From JANNRW01 sp031401815 (GTDB lineage Bacteria; Desulfobacterota; Desulfuromonadia; Geobacterales; DSM-12255), in NCBI GenBank assembly GCA_031401815.1, contig JANNRW010000189.1, positions 1 through 11,507 on the forward strand: 11,507 bases of DNA, given 5' to 3'. Below, piece by piece: positions 6,750 to 11,507 of this stretch; the stretch's first letter is position 1; every line of letters starts with the position of its first letter. A model generated the notes under the pieces. The model was not told the origin of the DNA. It saw nothing but the letters and a program-made list of their open reading frames with translations, and made no database searches. The position numbers and the translations under genes are program-made.

Positions 6750-7884
6750 TGATGCTCATGAAATGAAGCCTGTCAGGTATTGGGAGTATCTTCCTGATTA
6801 CTTGCGCCAGAGGGAGAGAATCCTTTCCATAGTTGACGAGGTCTTTTCATCCGGTCGTCTTATTCTCGGCAGCCGGGTCGAATCGTTTGAACAGAATTTT
6901 GCGGCGTTCTGCGGAGCAGGCTTTGGCGTGGGGGTCAATTCATGTACTGATGCGCTTTTTCTGGCACTAAAAGCGCTTGATATCGGCAGAGGGGATGAGG
7001 TGGTCACAGTGGCAAATACAGCTGTGCCTACTGTAGCAGCGATAAGGGCTGCCGGTGCCACTCCGGTTTTTGTTGATGTAGAGGAAGATACATTTTTGGT
7101 GGATGTTGCGAAGATTGCCGAAGTCCTTACGAGCAGAACCCGCTGCATCCTGCCGGTGCATCTTGGTGGACAGGCTGTAGATATGAACCCGCTGCTGAAA
7201 CTTGCCAAAGAGCGGGGTCTGGCAGTGGTTGAGGATTGTGCGCAGGGAGCCGGAGCAGTTTATCAGGGTCAAAAGGTCGGCAGTTTTGGCGAGATTGGCG
7301 CATTCTCGTTCTATCCAACCAAGATTCTCGGCGCTTTCGGTGATGCCGGAATGATCGTGACTTCGTGTGAAAATCTGGCCAGCAGGCTTCGGCGTCTCAG
7401 GTTCTATGGTATGGAAGAGGGTTACTATTCAGAAGAGGAGGGGTACAATTCCCGTCTTGACGAACTCCAGGCAGCGCTCCTTGACTTCAGGATGCAGGGT
7501 CTTGAAGAGGAGGTGCGCCTCCGCCGGGAGAGAGCCAGAGCTTATGCTGCCGGTCTTGAAGGGGTCGGCGATATTTCCCTCCCCGGAACCCGCCCTGACC
7601 GGAGCCATCAATACTACCTGTATACCATTCGCACCGCTTTTCGTGACACTCTCAAAGAGCATCTTGCTGCTTGCGGCATCGAGACGCGGATCAACTATCC
7701 GACGCCGGTTCATCTGATGCGTGGTTACTCCTTTCTGGGGTATGCTGCCGGGAGCCTGCCGGTAACAGAAGCTCTGGCGGGTGAAATTCTCTCCCTTCCG
7801 ATGTATGGCGCTTTGCCATTACAGGATCTGGAGAGAGTGGTGGCAGCAATCAGGGATTTTTTCTGCAAAAGCAGAAAATCATGA
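6739..7884 (+). CDS. DegT/DnrJ/EryC1-family NDP-sugar aminotransferase
   Basis: This is a PLP-dependent enzyme that converts a keto group of an NDP-keto-deoxyhexose to an amine, usually with glutamate as donor. From ATG 6739, with AAAAAGGG upstream, it has 381 residues, normal for the family. NSCTDALFLALKAL (67-80) forms part of the phosphate-binding region. VEDCAQGAGA holds Asp 166, which pairs with the cofactor ring nitrogen. SFYPTKILGAFGDAG places the Schiff-base lysine at 195. Near the C-terminus RINYPTPVHL is the usual substrate-side segment. VANTAVPTVAAIRAAGATPVFVDV resembles C-3 aminotransferases of antibiotic sugars, but pathway logic here (C-3 already reduced) points to C-4. I therefore leave the position open. 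The gene overlaps the ketoreductase by 11 bases and the methyltransferase by 4, indicating coupled translation. Confidence 0.9.
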   Translation: MTDSDAHEMKPVRYWEYLPDYLRQRERILSIVDEVFSSGRLILGSRVESFEQNFAAFCGAGFGVGVNSCTDALFLALKALDIGRGDEVVTVANTAVPTVAAIRAAGATPVFVDVEEDTFLVDVAKIAEVLTSRTRCILPVHLGGQAVDMNPLLKLAKERGLAVVEDCAQGAGAVYQGQKVGSFGEIGAFSFYPTKILGAFGDAGMIVTSCENLASRLRRLRFYGMEEGYYSEEEGYNSRLDELQAALLDFRMQGLEEEVRLRRERARAYAAGLEGVGDISLPGTRPDRSHQYYLYTIRTAFRDTLKEHLAACGIETRINYPTPVHLMRGYSFLGYAAGSLPVTEALAGEILSLPMYGALPLQDLERVVAAIRDFFCKSRKS

Positions 7885-8633
7885 ATGAGCGCGAATACCT
7901 CAAGATGTACGAAGTGGAAGAGTATCACTGGTGGTACGTCTCTCTTCATAATCTCATCACCGCTTTTGTAGCTCTGGAAAAAAGAGCGGGCATACCGCTG
8001 AAAATCCTTGATGCAGGTTGCGGCACAGGGAGGCTCTGTCAGCTTTTGCAGAGATTCGGCCAGGTTGCAGGTTGTGACATCTCGGACACGGCTCTCTCTT
8101 TTTGCGCGGAAAGAGGGATTTCCGGACTGTTCAAGGCTGATCTCAACTCCATAAAAATGCGTAACTCGTACTATGATGTCATAACTGCAATTGATCTCCT
8201 CTATCATCAGGCAATCAGCGATGACAGCCAGGTAGTCGGGAAGTTTTTCAATGCACTCAAGCCCGGAGGGGTGCTTATCCTTAATCTTGTAGCTCATGAA
8301 TTTCTCAGAAGTTGTCATGACATTGCCGTACATACCAGGAAGCGTTACAACCGGAGTGAGGTTGTCAAAATGCTTGAGGCCAACGGTTTTGTAGTCGAAA
8401 AAGCGACTTACCGGCTCGGCATTCTCTTCTTGCCGTTCGCCTTGTGCCGGCTTGCCAGGCGGCTTGCAAGCAGTGCCAAGGAGACAGATACCGTGGTTTC
8501 GGATCTTGGTTCACCCCACATACTGCTGAACAGCACCCTTCTCTTTCTTGCCAACTGCGAGAATCGCCTTCTGAAGAGTATTTCAATTCCGTTTGGAACC
8601 TCTGTCTTTACCATTGCCCGCCGACCTGGGTAG
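7881..8633 (+). CDS. Class I SAM-dependent methyltransferase, probably acting on the deoxysugar or glycan
   Basis: The 250-residue protein opens with YEVEEYHWWYVSLHNLI (10-26). This aromatic HWWY start is common among class I methyltransferases of polysaccharide clusters. The S-adenosylmethionine site is clear: ILDAGCGTGRLCQLL at 42-56, then GCDISDTALSFC with the acidic residue that binds the ribose. A DVITAIDLLYHQ strand and LKPGGVLILNLVAHEF (126-141) follow. The C-terminus ends in IPFGTSVFTIARRPG, as in relatives of this group. The start ATG overlaps the aminotransferase stop as ATGA, making it the last gene of the operon. It may N-methylate the new amino group or O-methylate a hydroxyl. 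Neither position nor substrate can be told from sequence, and methylation after polymerisation is also possible. Confidence 0.85.
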   Translation: MNEREYLKMYEVEEYHWWYVSLHNLITAFVALEKRAGIPLKILDAGCGTGRLCQLLQRFGQVAGCDISDTALSFCAERGISGLFKADLNSIKMRNSYYDVITAIDLLYHQAISDDSQVVGKFFNALKPGGVLILNLVAHEFLRSCHDIAVHTRKRYNRSEVVKMLEANGFVVEKATYRLGILFLPFALCRLARRLASSAKETDTVVSDLGSPHILLNSTLLFLANCENRLLKSISIPFGTSVFTIARRPG

Positions 8634-8690
8634 TTTCGGCAGATCTGTGATCCGAAGCTTCTGGAAAAACAGGCAACAATCTGGTAAAAC

Positions 8691-8699
8691 TTTCAAGGC
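8691..8699. repeat. Left copy of presumed 9-bp target site duplication
   Basis: TTTCAAGGC abuts the left end of the MITE-like element and is matched at 8 of 9 bases by ATTCAAGGC at 8985-8993. The difference at the outer base suggests an old insertion or a true length of 8 bp. Confidence 0.55.
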
Positions 8700-8780
8700 C
8701 AATAGTGTCTAGTTTGGATTTAGCAGTTGCCTTAAAAGTCCCCCCGCCCCTTGCGGGAGGGGGTTAGGGGGTGGGGGAAG
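8700..8780 (+). repeat. Left terminal inverted repeat, containing a G/C-rich hairpin
   Basis: The arm runs from CAATAGTGTC to GTGGGGGAAG. At 8740-8765 it contains a C-rich run, TTGC and a G-rich run (CCCCTTGCGGGAGGGGG within it), able to fold on itself. It could slow RNA polymerase reading out of the methyltransferase gene, but it has no T tract. It carries an insertion of about seven bases (TTAAAAG) relative to the right arm. Confidence 0.6.
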
Positions 8781-8910
8781 CTGGCATGGAACTGTGCCAT
8801 TCCCATTAAAAATATGCCGTTCAATTGAGAAATAACACTGCTTTGGAACAACGAAGAAATCGAAAAAACTGAGGGAGTGTAAGAGGTTATCAGGCTTCAT
8901 TGCTCACAGT

Positions 8911-8984
8911 GACTTCCCCCACCCCTCAATCCCCTCCCGCCAGGGGAGGGGAGGCTAATGCAAAGACCTAACCGGACACTACTG
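8911..8984 (-). repeat. Right terminal inverted repeat
   Basis: Read on the minus strand from 8984, this arm is the counterpart of the left one. It shares TAGTGTC, GCA at the same offset, GGCGGGAGGGG (left arm: TGCGGGAGGGG) and the inner GGGGTGGGGGAAG. It holds its own C-run/G-run hairpin (CCCCTCCCGCCAGGGGAGGGG at 8931-8951). Confidence 0.6.
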
Positions 8985-8993
8985 ATTCAAGGC
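8985..8993. repeat. Right copy of presumed 9-bp target site duplication
   Basis: ATTCAAGGC follows directly after the right end of the MITE-like element and repeats the left flanking sequence in direct orientation. It lies 32 bases before the helicase start codon. Confidence 0.55.
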
Positions 8994-9025
8994 TTTAAAA
9001 TTAAAATTTTCCGGACAGGAAGCTG

Positions 9026-11254
9026 ATGAATATTCTGAAGCATCTCAATCAACCACAACAGCAGGCTGTGCAGCATGGTGAAGGGCCTTTGCTGGTTCTT
9101 GCAGGAGCTGGTTCCGGCAAGACTCGCGTCATAGTTCACCGGATTGCCTGGCTGATCAGGGAGCGGGGGGTTCGACCCTGGCAGATCCTGGCAGTAACTT
9201 TTACCAACAAGGCCGCAGGTGAGATGCGCGAGCGGGTGGAAAAGCTTCTGGGTGGTGTCGAGACTCCGCAGATTGCCACTTTTCATGCAACCTGTGTCCG
9301 GATTCTTCGACGTGAAATAGGGAAGATAGGCTTTGGCGGCAACTTTACAATTTACGATGACAAGGAGAGCGAGCGTCTCCTGAAGGATGTTCTAGTCGAA
9401 CAGAATATTGACGATAAAAAGTATCCGGTAAAGGCATTTGCCGCAGCAATTGATGAATGCAAGAATGCTGGCCGTTTCCCTGAAGATCTGGCGACCGGTG
9501 ACCAGATGGCAGAGCGGCTGGTGCGGGTTTACAGCGCCTACCAGAAGCGACTCAAAAAGTGCAACGCTCTTGATTTCGGTGATCTTCTTCTCTACACAGT
9601 CCAGCTTTTCGAGGAGTTCCCGGAAGTTCTCGACTACTATCGTGAAAAGTGGCAGTGGCTGCTGGTGGACGAATATCAGGATACTAACCCGGTACAGTAC
9701 CGCCTTGTCAGTCTCCTGGCTGGCGAACGGCGAAACCTCTGCGTGGTTGGCGATGACGATCAGTCAATCTATCGCTGGCGGGGGGCGGATATCCGGAATA
9801 TTCTCGACTTTGAACGTGACTTTCCAGGCGTGGTCGTGGTCAAGCTGGAGCAGAATTATCGCTCGACAAGTACGATTCTGGCCGCTGCGGGCGCCGTTGT
9901 TGCCAGAAACCGTGGCCGTAAGGTAAAAACTCTCTGGACTGAAAATCCGGCCGGAGAAAAGATTGTTTACAGAAAGCTTGAGGATGAGCGAGCCGAGGCG
10001 CGTTTTGTCTGCCGCGAGTTTGGTCGTTGGCAGCAGCGGGGCGAAAGCCTCAAAGATGTTGCTGTTTTCTACAGAACCAATGCGCAGTCCCGCTCGATTG
10101 AAGATGCACTGGTAGCAGAAGGGGTGCCGTATCATATGGTTGGCGGCATGCGATTTTACGAACGGATGGAGGTCAAGGATATTCTTGCCTATCTGAAAGT
10201 GCTTGAAAATCCGGCTGACGAGATTGCTGTCAAACGGATCATCAACCTTCCGGCAAGAGGGATAGGCCATGCCACAATCGACCGGGTCGGTGAAATTGCA
10301 ACTGAGCAGGGGGTGATCTTTTATGATGCGCTGGGTCGGGCTGTTGAGAGCAGAACCCTGGCAAGCGGGGCACGTGGCAAGATTGCCGCTTTTGTCGGCT
10401 TCATGGAGGGGATGCGCCGACTTGCTCTTGAACTCCCCCTGGCTGAACTGGCCTCAAGGCTGATGAATGAGAGCGGCTATCTGGCAAAGCTGAAGGAGGA
10501 GCGAACCGTTGAGGCGGCTGACCGGCTTGCAAACCTGCAGGAGCTGCTCGTTGCCATGGAGGAGTTTTCAAAAAGCAGTATCGAAGGGGGGCTGTCAGCG
10601 TTTCTGGAGCAGGTGGCGCTGGTCTCGGATCTGGAGCGAAGTGCCGCAGGACGGGACTCTGCCACCCTGATGACCCTGCATGCTGCCAAAGGGCTTGAAT
10701 TTCAGCTGGTGTTCATGATCGGCATGGAAGAGAAGCTCTTTCCCCATGTCCGCTCTCTTGAGGATCCGGAGCAGATGGAGGAGGAGAGGCGGCTCTGTTA
10801 CGTCGGGATGACCAGGGCACGTGAAAGGCTCTTTCTGACCAATGCCCGCCGCCGCCGGATCTTCGGGCAGGATCAGTATAACCAGCCATCCCGCTTTATC
10901 AATGACATTCCGCCAGAGCAGCTGGACAGGGAAGATGAGCAATCTGCATTCGGTTTTCAGAGCCATGCCGGTTCAGCCAGGTATCCGGAGACCCGTTATC
11001 AGCAGCCTTCTGCGCATAATCTGGCAGCAGTATTTGCCAAAGGCTTATCTGAAGGAAATGAGGTCGAGGTGGTGCCGGACGATGAGCCTGAGTATGGGAT
11101 CAGCCTCGGGATGAAGGTACGCCATGCCAAGTTCGGCATTGGAACGATCCGCAAGATTGAAGGTCAGGGGGATGAACAGAAGGTGATAGTCTGGTTCAAC
11201 TCAGGTGGCCCCAAGAAGCTGCTGGTAAGATTTGCAGGGCTGGAGCGGGCGTGA
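9026..11254 (+). CDS. pcrA: ATP-dependent DNA helicase, PcrA/UvrD family (superfamily 1)
   Basis: This 3'-to-5' DNA helicase acts in nucleotide excision repair, replication restart and removal of RecA filaments or stalled RNA polymerase. The 742-residue protein is complete and carries every SF1A motif. The Q motif is LNQPQQQAV (7-15) and Walker A is AGAGSGKT (26-33). Motif Ia is TFTNKAAGEMRER; motif II is VDEYQDTNPVQ (214-224). Motif III is GDDDQSIYRWRGA (from 242) and motif IV is LEQNYRST. Motif V is TLMTLHAAKGLEF and motif VI is YVGMTRARERLF (from 592). After a variable linker the last 50 residues (LGMKVRHAKFGIGTIRKIEG to the end) form the Tudor-like C-terminal domain that in PcrA and UvrD contacts RNA polymerase. 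ATG 9026 has CAGGAAG four bases upstream. It appears to be transcribed on its own; the MITE-like element ends about 40 bases before its start. RecB-like or Rep identity is unlikely given this tail. Confidence 0.95.
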   Translation: MNILKHLNQPQQQAVQHGEGPLLVLAGAGSGKTRVIVHRIAWLIRERGVRPWQILAVTFTNKAAGEMRERVEKLLGGVETPQIATFHATCVRILRREIGKIGFGGNFTIYDDKESERLLKDVLVEQNIDDKKYPVKAFAAAIDECKNAGRFPEDLATGDQMAERLVRVYSAYQKRLKKCNALDFGDLLLYTVQLFEEFPEVLDYYREKWQWLLVDEYQDTNPVQYRLVSLLAGERRNLCVVGDDDQSIYRWRGADIRNILDFERDFPGVVVVKLEQNYRSTSTILAAAGAVVARNRGRKVKTLWTENPAGEKIVYRKLEDERAEARFVCREFGRWQQRGESLKDVAVFYRTNAQSRSIEDALVAEGVPYHMVGGMRFYERMEVKDILAYLKVLENPADEIAVKRIINLPARGIGHATIDRVGEIATEQGVIFYDALGRAVESRTLASGARGKIAAFVGFMEGMRRLALELPLAELASRLMNESGYLAKLKEERTVEAADRLANLQELLVAMEEFSKSSIEGGLSAFLEQVALVSDLERSAAGRDSATLMTLHAAKGLEFQLVFMIGMEEKLFPHVRSLEDPEQMEEERRLCYVGMTRARERLFLTNARRRRIFGQDQYNQPSRFINDIPPEQLDREDEQSAFGFQSHAGSARYPETRYQQPSAHNLAAVFAKGLSEGNEVEVVPDDEPEYGISLGMKVRHAKFGIGTIRKIEGQGDEQKVIVWFNSGGPKKLLVRFAGLERA

Positions 11255-11321
11255 GGGCGAGCGGTTTTCAATCTAAAAAAACTGGTAACTGCTCAGATCA
11301 AAAACAAATCAAGGCAACTCA

Positions 11322-11345
11322 CACGGAGGCACGAAGGCACGGAGA
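11322..11345 (+). repeat. Three tandem 8-bp units CACGRAGR
   Basis: CACGGAGG, CACGAAGG and CACGGAGA follow one another without gaps in the non-coding DNA after the helicase gene. I know related ACGGAG/ACGAAGG motifs as intergenic dispersed repeats in several deltaproteobacterial genomes, usually as one arm of an inverted pair. Here the matching arm is missing; only CTTTGCC at 11363-11369 is left before unrelated sequence. Confidence 0.55.
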
Positions 11346-11377
11346 AAGTCAAAAACAAAGTCTTTGCCTGACTAGTT

Positions 11378-11506
11378 CTAAAAAGGCGCTTTATAGATTG
11401 TCATCCCCGAATGTCTCTATCGGGGATCCAGATTTAAGGTTTTTAGATGCTGGATTCCCGATAACTACCTCGGGAATGACAAAGATTAAGTCAAGCGCTT
11501 TTTCAG
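11378..11506. repeat. 129-bp imperfect palindrome (dispersed hairpin repeat or small MITE)
   Basis: The outer ends CTAAAAAGGCGCTT (11378-11391) and AAGCGCTTTTTCAG (11493-11506) are inverted copies matching at 12 of 14 bases. Inside them TTGTCATCCCCGA...TATCGGGGATCCAG (11398-11431) pairs with CTGGATTCCCGATA...CGGGAATGACAA (11450-11482). Each inner arm can also fold on itself through CCCCGA/TCGGGG and CCCGA/TCGGG. This is the well-known GTCATTCCCG...CGGGAATGAC style of intergenic repeat. No coding frame is present. It could also form an RNA hairpin downstream of the helicase transcript. Confidence 0.65.
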
Positions 11507-11507
11507 A

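Larger units (their letters stand above)
8700..8984. mobile_element. MITE-like element, about 285 bp, with long imperfect terminal inverted repeats
   Basis: The left end begins CAATAGTGTCTAGTTTGG. The reverse complement of the right end begins CAGTAGTGTCCGGTTAGG. The first 26 positions match at 19. The arms then converge again in a G/C-rich block ending GGGGTGGGGGAAG, so each arm is about 74-81 bases. The element is flanked by TTTCAAGGC (8691-8699) and ATTCAAGGC (8985-8993), an 8 of 9 direct repeat that looks like a target duplication. The core of about 130 bases has no intact transposase. A minus-strand frame from 8900 (MKPDNLLHSLSFFDFF...) might be a vestige of a transposase start, but I cannot confirm that. 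The element lies between the sugar operon and the helicase gene. The parent transposon is not identified. Confidence 0.7.

Noticed and set aside
8635..8656. Intrinsic terminator after the methyltransferase gene
   Set aside because: TTCGG...CCGAA can pair with a bulge, but it is short and is followed by GCTTCTGG rather than a T run.
8782..8799. Sigma-54 promoter resemblance at TGGCATGGAACTGTGCC
   Set aside because: The -24 part is close but the -12 part lacks TTGC. The site is better explained as a small TGGCA/TGCCA inverted repeat inside the mobile element.
8709..8900. Minus-strand 63-residue frame as a gene
   Set aside because: Its C-terminal half (LPPPPNPLPQGAGG) is the translation of the MITE's C/G-rich inverted repeat, a known artefact pattern. 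At most the first 30 residues are a transposase relic.
9438..9926. 162-residue plus-strand frame inside the helicase gene
   Set aside because: It is a shifted-frame shadow of the helicase, which keeps all conserved motifs in its own frame across this stretch.
11322..11507. CRISPR array
   Set aside because: The repeats are 8 bp and contiguous or form a single palindrome. There are no regularly spaced repeat and spacer units.

Overview
The window looks like part of a chromosome from a Gram-negative bacterium of moderate GC content. A Geobacter-like member of the Desulfuromonadota is my best guess. It rests on an RdgC-type nuclease homologue, a PcrA/UvrD helicase with the C-terminal RNA-polymerase-binding type of domain, strong AGGAGG-type ribosome binding sites, and intergenic repeat styles I associate with that group. 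This placement is inference, because no ribosomal RNA or other direct marker is present.

Layout. (1) Positions 1-987, minus strand: an rdgC-like gene that runs off the left edge and is interrupted by an in-frame TAA after codon 65. (2) 988-1660: a divergent intergenic and leader region. It holds a TATAAT-type promoter candidate, short hairpins and an unrecognised 110-residue reading frame with one hydrophobic segment. (3) 1661-8633, plus strand: six genes, each overlapping the next by 4 to 38 bases. They encode a GT2 polyprenyl-phosphate glycosyltransferase, an NDP-hexose 2,3-dehydratase, a GT-C type membrane glycosyltransferase, an NDP-hexose 3-ketoreductase of the Gfo/Idh/MocA family, a PLP-dependent sugar aminotransferase and a class I methyltransferase. 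(4) 8634-9025: an intergenic gap largely filled by a roughly 285-bp MITE-like element with long inverted repeats and a flanking 9-bp near-perfect direct repeat. (5) 9026-11254: a complete PcrA/UvrD helicase. (6) 11255-11507: repeat-rich non-coding DNA with an 8-bp tandem repeat and a 129-bp imperfect palindrome.

How the genes fit together. The 2,3-dehydratase and 3-ketoreductase are the pair that removes the C-2 hydroxyl from an NDP-4-keto-6-deoxyhexose. The aminotransferase then adds an amino group, most simply at C-4, and the methyltransferase may add a methyl group. The GT2 enzyme would load a sugar onto a polyprenyl phosphate at the inner face of the membrane. The GT-C enzyme would transfer it on the periplasmic side to a glycan, lipid or protein. 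So the operon most likely makes and attaches an unusual 2,6-dideoxy (probably amino, possibly methylated) sugar. The steps that make the NDP-4-keto-6-deoxyhexose precursor (nucleotidyltransferase and 4,6-dehydratase) and a flippase are not in the window.
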